From an uncultured Paracoccaceae bacterium (GTDB taxonomy: Bacteria; Pseudomonadota; Alphaproteobacteria; Rhodobacterales; Rhodobacteraceae): DNA of 64,000 bases. The position numbers and the translations under genes are program-made. The notes under the pieces were generated by a model that was not told the origin of the DNA, searched no databases, and saw only the letters and a list, made by a program, of their open reading frames with translations. The stretch covers positions 1 through 64,000 of the forward strand of contig CANKZJ010000001.1 in NCBI GenBank assembly GCA_947488605.1. Reading direction: 5' to 3'. Positions 17,165-27,433 of this stretch are shown one piece after another (the first letter of the stretch is position 1; each line of letters begins with the position of its first letter).

Positions 17165-17240
17165 AAAAAAAACGCCCGCACAAGGCGGGCGTAGAGTTAT
17201 TGAGGCAGGTTTCATACAGGCAAGAAACCTATCGAGCAGT
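17165..17240 (-). ncRNA. Candidate small RNA, about 76 nt
   Basis: On the minus strand a sigma-70-like promoter (see 17247-17275) is followed at the expected distance by a short gene-free stretch with two hairpins. The first is AGGTTTC/GAAACCT (17207-17230) with a 10-base loop. The second is a GC-rich terminator stem (17172-17192) ending in eight Ts. No gene lies on this strand between here and 28 kb beyond that could own the terminator: the adjacent right-hand gene is transcribed the other way. This is the organisation of a free-standing trans-acting sRNA. No coding frame with a ribosome site is seen. I do not recognise it as a named RNA. Confidence 0.65.
17172..17192 (-). terminator. Intrinsic terminator of the candidate small RNA
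   Basis: The stem ACGCCCGC (17172-17179) and GCGGGCGT (17185-17192) has a 5-base loop. On the minus strand it is followed by a run of eight Ts (A-run at 17165-17172 on the plus strand). Stem strength and U-tract make it one of the best terminators in the window. On the plus strand it lacks a T-run. Confidence 0.85.
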
Positions 17241-17246
17241 GCCCTC

Positions 17247-17275
17247 TTTATAAGCAATCCCTCGCGCGCCTCCAA
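17247..17275 (-). promoter_or_regulatory. Sigma-70-like promoter for the candidate small RNA
   Basis: On the minus strand TTGGAG (complement of 17270-17275) is separated by exactly 17 bases from TATAAA (complement of 17247-17252). The predicted start is near 17240. Spacing and -10 match the housekeeping consensus well; the -35 matches four of six. Confidence 0.55.
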
Positions 17276-17354
17276 GCTAAAAGTTTGAAAAGGTTGAAAA
17301 CCCTCTTTACCATCTGTGGATAACTCATAACGAAGCAGCAAGGGGCACCAAAAA

Positions 17355-19169
17355 ATGACATACCGATTTGGCAAGACAGCACGCGCCATCTCAATCGCCT
17401 TGGCGATGGGGCTCGCGGGTGGGGCCGCGATGGCCGAGCCCCAGCATGGCATAGCTATGTATGGTGATCCTGCCCTACCACCGGATTTTGTGTCCCTGCC
17501 CTACGCCAACCCTGATGCGCCCAAAGGCGGCCAGATCGTTACCGCCGAGGTCGGCAGCTTTGATAGTCTCAACCCGTTTATCCGCAAAGGATCGGTGCCG
17601 TGGCAGCTGCGGTTTTTCTTGGGCGAGAGCTTTATGGGGCGATCATTGGACGAACCATTCTCGCTTTACGGTGTTTTGGCCGAATCGGTAGAGACCGGAC
17701 CGAACCGCGAATGGGTCGAATTCACCCTGCGCGAAGAGGCGCGATTCTCTGACGGCAGCCCCGTCACCGTTGAAGATGTGATGTGGTCCTATGAAACACT
17801 GGGCACTGTCGGTCACCCCCGTTACTTGGGCTTTTGGACAAAAGTGGAAAGCCTCGAGCAGACCGGCGACCGCACGGTGCGATTTACCTTTAATGTCGAA
17901 GACCGCGAGTTGGCCCTTTTGGCCGGATTACGACCTATCCTGAAGAAGGCGCAATGGGATGGTGTCGATTTCGCCGAGAGCACGACAGAGGTAGTTCCAA
18001 TCACTTCGGCGCCCTATGTCATCGATGATTTTGAGCCGGGCCGTTTCGTGTCATTGCGCCGGAACCCTGACTATTGGGGGGCAGATGTGCCATTCCGTGT
18101 CGGCACAGCCAATCTTGACGAAGTGCGGTTGGAATTCTTCGGCGACGAAACAGCCGCTTTCGAGGCATTCAAAGTCGGCGAGGTCAATTCGAACCGGGAA
18201 TTCAACGTGGCCCGCTGGGAGAGCCAGTACAATTTTCCTGCTGTTCAAGACGGTGATGTTGTCTTGTCGATCCTTCCGCATGAACGCCCGTCAGGGATGA
18301 CCGGTTTTGCAATGAACACCCGCCGCGATCTGTTTCAAGACTGGCGCGTGCGCGATGCATTGATCCATGCATTCAATTTTGAATTCATCAACGAAGCGAT
18401 GACAGGTTCTGCGCAGCCGCGCATCACGTCCTATTGGTCAAACTCGCCACTTGGCATGGACAGTGGCCCCGCCGCGGGCCGTGTGGCCGAGTTCCTTGCA
18501 CCGTTCAGTGCTGATCTAATCCCCGGCACAATTGAGGGTTACGCCCTGCCCGTCAGCGACGGATCAGAGCGGAACCGCGCGGGCACCGGCGCTGCCCTTG
18601 CGCAGCTCGAGGCCGCTGGCTGGACGGTAGAGGGTGGTGTCTTGCAAAATGCGGATGGCACGCCTTTCACCTTCGAAATCTTGCTCAAGCAGGGGGCATC
18701 TGAAAATCAGGCGATCATCGATATGTATGTCGAATCGCTGGCGCGCATTGGTGTGACGCCAACGGTTGCAGTAGCGGACAGCGCACAATTCAAGGAACGC
18801 ACCGACGCCTATGACTTTGACATGGTTTATTACCGCCGCGGGCTGTCACTTTCGCCGGGCAATGAGCAATATAACTACTATGGCTCCGAGACGGCAGATC
18901 AGCCAGGTGGGCGTAATCTGATGGGTGTGAAATCCCCCGCTGTGGACGCCATGATCGGGCGCTTGCTGACCTCTGATAGCCAAGATGATTTCGTGGCAGC
19001 CGTGAAAGCACTGGACCGTGTCTTGACCGCCGGGCGCTATGTCATCCCGATTTATCAGTGGAATATCAGCCGTGTGGCCCATGCCAAAGAGCTGAAGTAT
19101 CCTGAAAACCTGCCAATCTTTGGTGACTGGCCGGGCTGGCAGCCAGATGTTTGGTGGTTCGAGGAATAA
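17355..19169 (+). CDS. Extracellular solute-binding protein family 5 (YejA-like)
   Basis: Product of 604 residues with a Sec signal peptide that ends in GGAAMA near residue 27. The mature start contains LPYANPDAPKGGQIV, characteristic of the YejA/microcin C-type periplasmic peptide-binding proteins, followed by family 5 features such as FTLREEARFSDGSPVTVEDV. Such proteins deliver oligopeptides to a YejBEF ABC transporter. No permease or ATPase genes follow: the next gene is an aquaporin. It is therefore an orphan binding protein in this window, whose transporter must be elsewhere. Confidence 0.9.
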   Translation: MTYRFGKTARAISIALAMGLAGGAAMAEPQHGIAMYGDPALPPDFVSLPYANPDAPKGGQIVTAEVGSFDSLNPFIRKGSVPWQLRFFLGESFMGRSLDEPFSLYGVLAESVETGPNREWVEFTLREEARFSDGSPVTVEDVMWSYETLGTVGHPRYLGFWTKVESLEQTGDRTVRFTFNVEDRELALLAGLRPILKKAQWDGVDFAESTTEVVPITSAPYVIDDFEPGRFVSLRRNPDYWGADVPFRVGTANLDEVRLEFFGDETAAFEAFKVGEVNSNREFNVARWESQYNFPAVQDGDVVLSILPHERPSGMTGFAMNTRRDLFQDWRVRDALIHAFNFEFINEAMTGSAQPRITSYWSNSPLGMDSGPAAGRVAEFLAPFSADLIPGTIEGYALPVSDGSERNRAGTGAALAQLEAAGWTVEGGVLQNADGTPFTFEILLKQGASENQAIIDMYVESLARIGVTPTVAVADSAQFKERTDAYDFDMVYYRRGLSLSPGNEQYNYYGSETADQPGGRNLMGVKSPAVDAMIGRLLTSDSQDDFVAAVKALDRVLTAGRYVIPIYQWNISRVAHAKELKYPENLPIFGDWPGWQPDVWWFEE

Positions 19170-19259
19170 CTGCTGAGGCCCGCCTGTCGCAGAACTGTTA
19201 CTTTTGGCGGCTAGGCGGGCAAGGCTTGCACACTTAATTCACGCGAACTGGACGCTCAT

Positions 19260-19907
19260 ATGCAAAAACTGCTTGCCGAAGGTCTTGGCACTGCGTTCCT
19301 TTTGATTGGCGTTGTTGGGTCAGGGATCATGGGGGCGGCCCTCGCTGACGGAAACATCGCGGTCGCACTTCTTGCCAATGCGATTGCGACGGGTTGCATC
19401 CTTTATGTGATTATAACGACACTTGGCCCGATTTCGGGCGCACACTTCAACCCAGCCGTGACGCTTGCCTTTTGGTTGCGCGGAGACATCAGTCTGGGTG
19501 ATGCGGTTCCTTATGTCCTTGTGCAGATCATCGGTGGAATATTGGGCGTTTGGGCCGCACATGTGATGTTTGACCTGACAATCTTGCAGGCGTCGACGAC
19601 AGATCGCACCGGTGTGGCACAGTGGTTTTCTGAAGTGCTCGCCACGTTTGGTCTGTTATTTGTCATCTTTGGTGGCCTCAAGAGCCGACCAGAGGCTGTG
19701 CCAACTTTGGTCGCACTCTACATCACGGGCGCGTATTGGTTCACGTCCTCAACCAGCTTTGCAAACCCTGCCGTCACGATTGCCCGTGGGTTCAGTGATA
19801 CATTTGCGGGGATTAATCCTGCACATGTGCCGATGTTTATTGCGATGCAGATTGTAGGTGTTGGTGTTGCAGCAATAGTTCTGCCGCGCTTGTTTGCTAA
19901 AGACTAA
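19260..19907 (+). CDS. Aquaporin family channel
   Basis: Product of 215 residues with six membrane segments. Both pore motifs are intact: SGAHFNPAVT (NPA at 64-66) and SFANPAVTIAR (NPA at 169-171, followed by the selectivity-filter Arg at 176). Whether it carries water, glycerol or small uncharged solutes is not decided by this. The 90-base gap upstream separates it from the binding protein. The stop overlaps the convergent XRE-cupin regulator by 4 bases. The family is certain, the solute inferred. Confidence 0.9.
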   Translation: MQKLLAEGLGTAFLLIGVVGSGIMGAALADGNIAVALLANAIATGCILYVIITTLGPISGAHFNPAVTLAFWLRGDISLGDAVPYVLVQIIGGILGVWAAHVMFDLTILQASTTDRTGVAQWFSEVLATFGLLFVIFGGLKSRPEAVPTLVALYITGAYWFTSSTSFANPAVTIARGFSDTFAGINPAHVPMFIAMQIVGVGVAAIVLPRLFAKD

Positions 19908-20527
19908 CCCAGCGACGTCACCCACAGGATTGTTGCGTCTTCTGCACTGACAGACACCACATTGTGCCCCATCGCCGCGTCGTAGTAGGCGCTGTCACCG
20001 CGTTTAAGTTCCACGGGTTCGTAGAATTCTGTGTAGAGTTTGACTTGGCCAGTCAGCACGTACAAAAATTCCTCGCCATCGTGACGGACCCAGCCGTCAA
20101 AGTCCTCGATGTTGCGCGCGCGGATACGGGCCCGATACGGTAGCATTTTCTTGGTCGTCAGCGTTTCGGCCAGCAATGCATGCTCGTAGGTCGTCGTGAC
20201 TTTGGCCGTTTCTTCGCCGTGACGGGTCACGGCCATGCGGCCATTCACTTGCCCCTTTGAGGGTGGCGTGAAAAGCTGCGGCACCGAGATTTCGAGGCCA
20301 ACAGCCAGTTTCTTGAGCGCGTCATACGTGGGTGACATCTGGCCGTTTTCGATTTTGGACAAAGTCGAGCGCGCCAAACCGGCCTGTTGTGCCGCCTGTT
20401 CCAATGTCCAATCACGGGCTTTGCGCAACTCACGCACGCGCGCGCCAAGATCAAGAGGTTGCGCTGTGCCATCTTCGCCATTCTCATGTGCGATGCGGAT
20501 CAGGTTTTTTGGGTCAATATCGGCCAT
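19904..20527 (-). CDS. XRE-family regulator with C-terminal cupin
   Basis: Product of 207 residues. Residues about 30-85 form an XRE helix-turn-helix (LEQAAQQAGLARSTLSKIEN, then SPTYDALKKLAVGL), and the C-terminal half is a cupin with DGWVRHDGEEFLYVLTGQV and ELKRGDSAYYDAAMGHNVV, a likely ligand-binding barrel. This MerR-unlike architecture is common for regulators of amino acid, polyamine or sulfur genes. It diverges from the AMP-dependent ligase gene (64-base gap), which makes that cluster the first candidate target. Confidence 0.88.
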   Translation of the reverse strand: MADIDPKNLIRIAHENGEDGTAQPLDLGARVRELRKARDWTLEQAAQQAGLARSTLSKIENGQMSPTYDALKKLAVGLEISVPQLFTPPSKGQVNGRMAVTRHGEETAKVTTTYEHALLAETLTTKKMLPYRARIRARNIEDFDGWVRHDGEEFLYVLTGQVKLYTEFYEPVELKRGDSAYYDAAMGHNVVSVSAEDATILWVTSLG

Positions 20528-20591
20528 AGCTTTGTCTTAAGCAGCGCGGCACCGTCTTGCAACCTAAGCGCCGCCCCGATAGCCCTGCGCC

Positions 20592-22106
20592 ATGCTGTCG
20601 CTCGTTCAATCAGACAGGTTTCCGCCTGCACCTGCGCCATTCAACATGGCGGCATATGTATTGGCGCATGCGGATCGATTGGGCGACAAACCAGCGCTCG
20701 AAGTTTTAGGCGATAGTGGAGAGGTCTTCAGTTATGGTGCCCTGAAAGCTGCCGTTCTGAGCACAGCTACGGGTTTGTGGGAAAAAGGCTTGGCTCCGGG
20801 TGATCGCATCCTTTTGCGGCTGGGCAATACTGCTGAATTTCCGATTGCTTATCTGGCGGCTATTGCGGTTGGCATTATCCCTGTTCCACTGTCATTGCAG
20901 CTAACGAAGCCTGAGTTGGAAGTGATCACCGACCTCGTTCAACCAGTGCTGAGTTTGCAAGCCAACGGTCTGCCAAAGCTTGATCTGCCGCAGTTATCGC
21001 CGTCCGACATTCGCGCATTTCAAGATCTCCCTCCGGCACATTTCGATTTGGCAGACCCCAACAGGCCCGCCTATATCATTTTCACCTCCGGAACTTCCGG
21101 ACGTCCGCGTGCCGTTGTTCATGCGCACCGCGCGATTTGGGCGCGCCGTATGATGTGGGATGGGTGGTATAGCCTGCGCGAGGATGACCGTTTGATGCAC
21201 GCAGGTGCGTTCAATTGGACCTACACATTAGGGACAGGATTGATGGATCCGTGGTCGATCGGCGCAACGGCACTAATTCCCGCCGAAGGGACAACACCTG
21301 ATCAGCTCGGACCACTGCTTGCGCAAAGCGACGCCACGCTTTTTGCCGCAGCGCCGGGCGTGTTGCGCCGGATGCTGCGCGCGGATGTGCCGGCCCTGCC
21401 CGCCTTGCGACATGGGTTATCGGCCGGAGAAAAGCTGTCTGTGGCAGACCGGCAAACATGGGTTGAGAAAACAGGTACAGAGATCTACGAGGCTTTTGGC
21501 ATGTCAGAATGCTCGACCTTCATATCAAGCGCGCCAACGCGACAAGCGCCGGTCCAGAGTGCGGGATACGTGCAGGCGGGTCGCAATGTCGCTTTGGTGG
21601 ATGATCACGGCCCGGTGCCGCGCGGAACACTTGGTGCGATTGCTGTGCATCGCGATGATCCGGGTTTAATGCTGGGCTACTTAGATGCGCCTGACGACAC
21701 GGCACGCTGCTATCAGGGTGACTGGTTTGTGACGGGCGATATAGGCGTCATGAATATGGACGGCGCGATCTCTTACCACGGGCGTGCGGATGATATGATG
21801 AACGCAGGTGGCATCCGTGTCAGCCCTGTCGAAGTCGAGACTGCGCTTGCAGCACATCCGCTTATCTCAGAAGCCGCAGCCTGCTCTGTGCAGGTGCGCA
21901 CAGGCGTGCGGGTCATTGCGGGGTTTTACGTCGCCCAAGACGTGATAGAGGAAGATGAACTGCACCGCTTTTTGGAAGTCCGGTTGGCGGCATACAAAAT
22001 GCCGCGCCTGCTGGTCGCCTGTGACACACTTCCGCGTGGAGCAAACAATAAACTCTTACGCGCCCGGTTGCGCGACACATGGGAGACCTCACATGGTCAA
22101 GCTTGA
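20592..22106 (+). CDS. AMP-forming acyl-CoA synthetase
   Basis: Product of 504 residues of the adenylate-forming family. Motifs in order are YIIFTSGTSGRPRAVVHAHR (ATP loop), EAFGMSECS, WFVTGDIGVMNMDG, GRADDMMNAGGIRVSP and the C-terminal RGANNKLLRARL with the catalytic lysine. It activates a carboxylate to its CoA thioester. The closest subfamilies by look are the benzoate-CoA ligase/acetyl-CoA synthetase-like enzymes, but the acid is unknown. It is the first gene of a three-gene run with the DsbA-like and Bcr/CflA genes, overlapping the next by 14 bases, and faces the XRE-cupin regulator. Confidence 0.85.
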   Translation: MLSLVQSDRFPPAPAPFNMAAYVLAHADRLGDKPALEVLGDSGEVFSYGALKAAVLSTATGLWEKGLAPGDRILLRLGNTAEFPIAYLAAIAVGIIPVPLSLQLTKPELEVITDLVQPVLSLQANGLPKLDLPQLSPSDIRAFQDLPPAHFDLADPNRPAYIIFTSGTSGRPRAVVHAHRAIWARRMMWDGWYSLREDDRLMHAGAFNWTYTLGTGLMDPWSIGATALIPAEGTTPDQLGPLLAQSDATLFAAAPGVLRRMLRADVPALPALRHGLSAGEKLSVADRQTWVEKTGTEIYEAFGMSECSTFISSAPTRQAPVQSAGYVQAGRNVALVDDHGPVPRGTLGAIAVHRDDPGLMLGYLDAPDDTARCYQGDWFVTGDIGVMNMDGAISYHGRADDMMNAGGIRVSPVEVETALAAHPLISEAAACSVQVRTGVRVIAGFYVAQDVIEEDELHRFLEVRLAAYKMPRLLVACDTLPRGANNKLLRARLRDTWETSHGQA

Positions 22107-22737
22107 TATTATCTCTGATCCGATTTGCCCTTGGTGCTACATTGGCAAGACAAACCTCGACAAAGCACTTTTGGAATTTCCAGATCACCCTTTCACTATC
22201 GAATGGCATCCATTCCAGCTGAACCCCGATATGCCACCTGAAGGTATGGACAGACGCGCCTATCTTGAAGGCAAGTTTGGCGGCAAAGAAGGTGCGATCA
22301 AAGCCTATGCCCCGGTCGTGGAAACTTCGGAGCGTGTGGGCGCAGATATCAATTTTGAAGCGATCAAACGAACGCCAAACACTATTGACGCACACCGTCT
22401 GATCCATTGGGCCGGTATCGAACAGCGCCAGTCATTTGTGGTTGATCTGCTATTCAAAGCCTATTTTGTCGATGGTCGCGATATCAGTGACCACGAGGTC
22501 TTGGCAGATATCGCCGATACAGCAGAAATGGATGCCGCGATGGTCACAAAACTGTTGGCGTCCGATGCAGACACAGACGACATTCGTGCGCGCGACAAAC
22601 ATAGTCGCGAGATGGGTATCAGTTCGGTTCCGACATTCATCGTGGCCCAACAACACGCCGTTCCCGGTGCGCAACCGCCCGAGATGTGGGTCAGTGTCAT
22701 CAAAGACATCATGGAACAGATCGAAGCTGCGGAATGA
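22093..22737 (+). CDS. DsbA/FrnE-family thiol oxidoreductase
   Basis: Product of 214 residues from the ATG at 22093, which lies inside the end of the synthetase gene. A longer reading upstream is rejected because it would overlap it extensively. The active site DPICPWCYIGKTNL carries a CPWC motif at residues about 11-14, and the C-terminal SSVPTFIVAQQHAVPGAQPP includes the cis-proline loop. It is a cytosolic thioredoxin-fold protein of the FrnE/2-hydroxychromene-2-carboxylate isomerase-like group. It probably acts in thiol redox chemistry or polyketide-like isomerisation; the substrate is unknown. Confidence 0.85.
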   Translation: MVKLDIISDPICPWCYIGKTNLDKALLEFPDHPFTIEWHPFQLNPDMPPEGMDRRAYLEGKFGGKEGAIKAYAPVVETSERVGADINFEAIKRTPNTIDAHRLIHWAGIEQRQSFVVDLLFKAYFVDGRDISDHEVLADIADTAEMDAAMVTKLLASDADTDDIRARDKHSREMGISSVPTFIVAQQHAVPGAQPPEMWVSVIKDIMEQIEAAE

Positions 22738-23948
22738 GCGCCAGGCAGACGATCAAGCCGCTGCCACAAGCTGAATTCATCGCTTTGATGGCGATGGTTG
22801 CAGCGACTGTGGCCTTTTCCATTGATGCGATGTTGCCCGCCTTGCCCGAAATGGCGCAAGCGTTATCGCCCGATAACCTGAACCAGGCGCAGTTGATCAT
22901 CACAAGCTTTGTACTGGGGATGGGTGTAGGTACGCTCTTTACCGGGCCGTTGTCGGATGCATACGGGCGCAAACCGGTGATGATCGGCGGTGCGGTTGTC
23001 TATATTATTGCCTGCGGCGTGGCTTGGCAGGCCCAATCCATCGAGGTGATGCTGGCGGCACGTTTGGTCCAAGGGTTGGGGGCAGCGGGACCACGCGTCG
23101 TGGCAATGGCGCTGGTTCGTGACCTTTATGCAGGGCCAGACATGGCGCGCATCTTGTCATTCGTGATGATCGTTTTCGCACTTGTTCCGGCACTTGCCCC
23201 GACGATGGGGCACTACATCGTGGTGTTCTTTGACTGGCACGCGATCTTTATCACCTTCATCCTTTTTTCATTGATTACAACGATTTGGCTGTTAATCCGT
23301 CAGCCCGAGACGCTGACACCCGAGAAACGCCGCCCGCTGAGTGTTAAGGCGTTATGGCATGCCGTGGTTGAGATGTTCGCGCATCCCACGGCGCGATTGT
23401 CCATCCTGATCCAAACGCTGACTTTTGGTATGCTTTTCAGTATGTTGTCTTCCACGCAGCAGATCTTTGATCAGACCTACGGGCAAGGTGATGTCTTTCA
23501 TCTATGGTTTGGTGGGATCGCGATTGTTGCGGCATCATCCGGTTTTCTGAATGCGCGATTGGTCGGGCGTTTGGGTATGCGGGCGATCATCAAGGCGATG
23601 TACACGGCCCAGATCGTGATCACGCTGATGTTGATCTTTATTCTCGCTATCGGCAGCCCCATCTGGCTTGGGTTTACGGCTTATGTGCTTTGGGTCACTG
23701 CGAACTTCTTTCAGGCCGGACTTACCATTGGTAATCTCAATGCGTTGGGCATGGAGGAAATGGGACATATTGCCGGGCTCGCGGCCTCTGTGATTGCTGC
23801 TGTGGCGACAATTGGTGCGGTCATTATCGCGGTTCCTATCGCGCTGCAGTTCAATGGAACGGCAATGCCAATCGCAATTGGAACTCTGATTTGCGCTAGT
23901 TTTGCACTTTGGCTGACAAACAAGATCAAACGGCCGGGCGAGGTTTAA
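22734..23948 (+). CDS. Bcr/CflA-family multidrug efflux MFS transporter
   Basis: Product of 404 residues from the ATG at 22734, coupled by ATGA to the DsbA-like gene. Twelve membrane segments are likely. The loop GPLSDAYGRKPVMIGG and the early DAMLPALPEMAQALSP are characteristic of the Bcr/CflA subfamily, which exports bicyclomycin, sulfonamides and other compounds. The convergent mfd gene overlaps its stop by 4 bases. Substrate is not predictable from sequence alone. Confidence 0.88.
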   Translation: MSARQTIKPLPQAEFIALMAMVAATVAFSIDAMLPALPEMAQALSPDNLNQAQLIITSFVLGMGVGTLFTGPLSDAYGRKPVMIGGAVVYIIACGVAWQAQSIEVMLAARLVQGLGAAGPRVVAMALVRDLYAGPDMARILSFVMIVFALVPALAPTMGHYIVVFFDWHAIFITFILFSLITTIWLLIRQPETLTPEKRRPLSVKALWHAVVEMFAHPTARLSILIQTLTFGMLFSMLSSTQQIFDQTYGQGDVFHLWFGGIAIVAASSGFLNARLVGRLGMRAIIKAMYTAQIVITLMLIFILAIGSPIWLGFTAYVLWVTANFFQAGLTIGNLNALGMEEMGHIAGLAASVIAAVATIGAVIIAVPIALQFNGTAMPIAIGTLICASFALWLTNKIKRPGEV

Positions 23949-26900
23949 ACCGCTTTCGCCTTTTTTTCTTCCGTCAGCTTTTGCGCGAGATCACGTGCGA
24001 TGTTGAACGCGCCTTGGATTTTATCACGTTCCTTGGCCCAATCGCGACGCACCACGATCTTATTGTCTTTGATTTTGGCGAGGCCATTTTGGGCATGCAC
24101 AAAATCGACCAAGCCTTTGGGTGACGCGAATTTGTCATTGTGGAACTGGATCGTGGCACCCTTGGGTCCTGCGTCCAACTTGGAAATGCCCGCACGTTTG
24201 CACATCGCTTTGATCCGCACGACAAGCATCAGCGTATTCACCTCGCGTGGAAGCTTCCCAAAGCGGTCGATTAGTTCAGCGGCGAAACCTTCCAGTTCGA
24301 CCTTTGTGGTCAATTCAGACAGACGTCGATAAAGCCCCAAACGCACATCCAAATCAGGCACGTAATCATCGGGGATCAGAACAGGCACACCAAGGTTGAT
24401 CTGCGGTGCCCATTGACCATCATCGATGATGCCTTCCGCTGCACCAGATCGGATTGCGGCGATCTGATCTTCGAGCATTTGTTGGTAAAGCTCGTAGCCG
24501 ACTTCGCGCATCTGTCCCGATTGTTCTTCGCCCAAAAGGTTACCTGCGCCACGAATATCAAGATCTTGACTGGCAAGCGTGAAACCAGCCCCCAGCGTAT
24601 CGATAGAGCCTAAGACCCGCAGGCGTTTTTGCGCAGGATCAGTCAATTTCTGACGTGGCTTTGTGGTCAGGTATGCATAAGCACGGGTTTTGGACCGGCC
24701 CACCCTGCCCCTAATTTGGTAAAGCTGGCTGAGGCCGAACATATCGGACCGCCAGACAACCATCGTATTGGCGGTAGGAATATCCAATCCGCTTTCTACA
24801 ATCGTCGTCGCCAAAAGCACATCGTACTTCCCATCGTAAAACGCGTTCATCCGGTCATCGAGTTCACCAGCGGCCATTTGGCCAGTCGCGGAAATATAGG
24901 TGACCTCGGGAACTTCACGTTTCAGGAAGTCCTCCATCTCGGCCATGTCGGAAATACGCGGCACAACAAGGAAAGACTGACCGCCGCGATAGTGTTCGCG
25001 CAGCAATGCTTCGCGGACGGTAATGGTGTCGAATTCGCTGACATAGGTCCGGATCGCAAGGCGGTCGATGGGGGGTGTGCCAATGATGGACAGATCACGC
25101 ACGCCTGACAGTGACAGCTGAAGCGTGCGCGGGATCGGCGTGGCCGTCAGCGTCAGTACATGCACATCTGTGCGAAGCTGCTTTAGCCGTTCTTTATGTT
25201 GCACACCAAATTTCTGTTCTTCGTCAATGACAAGCAGTCCAAGGTTCTTGAACCGAACGCCCTTTGCCAACAAAGCATGCGTGCCGACAACAATATCAAC
25301 GGTCCCCTTGGTGATGCCTTCGCGGGTAAGATTGGCGTCTTTTGTGGACACAAACCGCGACAATGGCCGCACGTTGACCGGGAACCCGCGAAAGCGCTCT
25401 GCGAAGTTCTGGTAGTGCTGGCGCGCCAGTAGTGTGGTCGGCGCAATAATTGCAACCTGCACACCCGACAAGGCCGCGACAAAGGCGGCCCGGATTGCGA
25501 CCTCGGTTTTGCCAAATCCCACGTCACCGCAGATCAAGCGATCCATCGGTTTGCCGGACCCAAGATCGGTCAACACATCCTCGATTGCCGAAAGCTGGTC
25601 GTCGGTTTCAACGTATGGGAAACGCGCAAGGAACTGATCCCAAAGTCCGTCAGGCGGATCAAGTGCGGGCGCCGTGCGCAATTCACGCTCTGCCGCGACA
25701 CGGATAAGGCGTTCGGCGATCTGGCGAATGCGCTCTTTCAGCTTGGCTTTTTTCGCCTGCCATGCGCCGCCGCCCAGCTTATCCAGAAGGCCTGTTTCAT
25801 GCCCATATTTCGACAACAGTTCGATGTTCTCGACAGGCAGGTAAAGCTTTGAGCTTTCGGCATATTCCAGCAACAGACACTCATGTGCAGCACCCAGTGC
25901 GGTGACGACTTCCATGCCGGTGTAGCGGCCCACACCGTGATCGACATGCACAACAAGATCACCGGGGCTGAGGCTGTTGGCCTCGCTCAGGAAATTCTCG
26001 GCCCGGCGTTTCCGTTTGGTCTGCCGGATCAGGCGGTCGCCCAACACGTCTTGTTCGGAAATGACAGTCAGGCCGGGCGCTTCAAACCCGTGATCCAGCG
26101 CCCAGACAGCCAAATGGACACCGCTTTTGCCGATGCGAGAGAAATCGGTGACTGTGATCGTCTCGCCGATACCCTCATCGTCAATAAGGCCTTCCAGACG
26201 CTCGCGCGCGCCTTCCGAATAGGATGCAATCACAACCGGACCGTCAGCTAGTTTTGCTTTCACATGTGCCGCCAAAGCACTGAAAAGGCTTATTTGTTCT
26301 TGTTGGCGCTCTGGCGCAAAGTTGCGGCCAATCTTGGCGCCTGCATCAATCACGCCCGGACCAGTCGCTTGTTTGAGGGCCGAGAACTGCATCACCCGGC
26401 GATCTGCAACCGCGGCATCCCAAGCGGCATCATCAAGATAAAGCAACGCAGGTGGTGCCGGTTTATAGACGCTATCCATACGCCCTTTTTGGCCAAGTGC
26501 ATGAATGCGAGTGCCGTGTTGGTCTGCAATGCTATCCCAACGCGCGATACGCATCGCAGTCATTTGTTCATCAAGTGTGACGGTTGCGGCGGGCAAATAG
26601 TCAAAGAGCGTCTCAAGATCGTCTTGAAAAAAGCCAAGCCAATGTTCAACACCGGCATGTTTACGCCCCGCCGACACGGCCTCGTAGAGCGGGTCATCCG
26701 TACCGGCCGCCCCAAATTCCAAGCGATAGTTTTGCCGAAACCGGGTGATCGCAGCTTCATCCAGGATCACTTCGGAAACGGGTGCGAGTTCCACCTCGGA
26801 CAGTGTTTCTGTGGTGCGCTGTGTCGCTGGATCAAACCGGCGTGCACCGTCCAGCACATCACCAAAGAGGTCCAATCGCACAGGGCCGGACTGCCCAGGT

Positions 26901-27394
26901 GGATAGATATCGATGATACCACCGCGCACGGCATAATCGCCCGGCTCCATGACTGTTGGGCTTTGTGTAAAGCCCATACGCACAAGAAAATGCCGCAGCG
27001 CCTCTTCGTCCATGCGTGCGCCAACCGTTGCTTTGAATGCGGCTTCTTTCAAAAGCTTGCGGGCAGGCACCCGTTGGGTTGCCGCCGACAGCGACGTCAG
27101 CAAAATAAAATGTTCTGGCATTCCGTGGACCAATGCGGCCAAGGTTGCCATGCGTGCGGCAGAAACATCAGTGTTCGGTGATACGCGATCATACGGCAAA
27201 CAATCCCACGCCGGAAAGACAAACACGGGTACTTCTGGCGCAAAAAAAGCCAATGCGGCTTGCATCGCCGCCAGCCGTTTATCGTCGCGCGCCACATGCA
27301 TGACAGGCGCGCCCTTGCTCAGTTCTGCAAGGATCAGTTGGGCGTCAAACCCTTCGGGTGCGCCACTGACGGTGATATGTTTGGGATTAGACAT
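23945..27394 (-). CDS. mfd: Transcription-repair coupling factor
   Basis: Product of 1149 residues, the full length of Mfd. It displaces stalled RNA polymerase at lesions and recruits UvrABC. The N-terminal UvrB-homology region, the RNA polymerase-interaction domain ([18 protein letters not shown], about residue 480), a Walker [12 protein letters not shown] near residue 621, the DEEQ box in [11 protein letters not shown] and the late helicase motifs (QIRGRVGRS) are all present, with a C-terminal TRCF domain. There is a good -35-like TTGACA upstream on the minus strand at 27424-27429. The gene is complete. Confidence 0.97.
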   Translation of the reverse strand: MSNPKHITVSGAPEGFDAQLILAELSKGAPVMHVARDDKRLAAMQAALAFFAPEVPVFVFPAWDCLPYDRVSPNTDVSAARMATLAALVHGMPEHFILLTSLSAATQRVPARKLLKEAAFKATVGARMDEEALRHFLVRMGFTQSPTVMEPGDYAVRGGIIDIYPPGQSGPVRLDLFGDVLDGARRFDPATQRTTETLSEVELAPVSEVILDEAAITRFRQNYRLEFGAAGTDDPLYEAVSAGRKHAGVEHWLGFFQDDLETLFDYLPAATVTLDEQMTAMRIARWDSIADQHGTRIHALGQKGRMDSVYKPAPPALLYLDDAAWDAAVADRRVMQFSALKQATGPGVIDAGAKIGRNFAPERQQEQISLFSALAAHVKAKLADGPVVIASYSEGARERLEGLIDDEGIGETITVTDFSRIGKSGVHLAVWALDHGFEAPGLTVISEQDVLGDRLIRQTKRKRRAENFLSEANSLSPGDLVVHVDHGVGRYTGMEVVTALGAAHECLLLEYAESSKLYLPVENIELLSKYGHETGLLDKLGGGAWQAKKAKLKERIRQIAERLIRVAAERELRTAPALDPPDGLWDQFLARFPYVETDDQLSAIEDVLTDLGSGKPMDRLICGDVGFGKTEVAIRAAFVAALSGVQVAIIAPTTLLARQHYQNFAERFRGFPVNVRPLSRFVSTKDANLTREGITKGTVDIVVGTHALLAKGVRFKNLGLLVIDEEQKFGVQHKERLKQLRTDVHVLTLTATPIPRTLQLSLSGVRDLSIIGTPPIDRLAIRTYVSEFDTITVREALLREHYRGGQSFLVVPRISDMAEMEDFLKREVPEVTYISATGQMAAGELDDRMNAFYDGKYDVLLATTIVESGLDIPTANTMVVWRSDMFGLSQLYQIRGRVGRSKTRAYAYLTTKPRQKLTDPAQKRLRVLGSIDTLGAGFTLASQDLDIRGAGNLLGEEQSGQMREVGYELYQQMLEDQIAAIRSGAAEGIIDDGQWAPQINLGVPVLIPDDYVPDLDVRLGLYRRLSELTTKVELEGFAAELIDRFGKLPREVNTLMLVVRIKAMCKRAGISKLDAGPKGATIQFHNDKFASPKGLVDFVHAQNGLAKIKDNKIVVRRDWAKERDKIQGAFNIARDLAQKLTEEKKAKAV

Positions 27395-27433
27395 GCTCGC
27401 TCACCTACCCCGACGACAGATGGTGTCAACCGA

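Noticed and set aside
26264-27181. 305-codon plus-strand frame opposite mfd
   Set aside because: It lies antisense to Mfd with its full set of helicase motifs and shows no family features.
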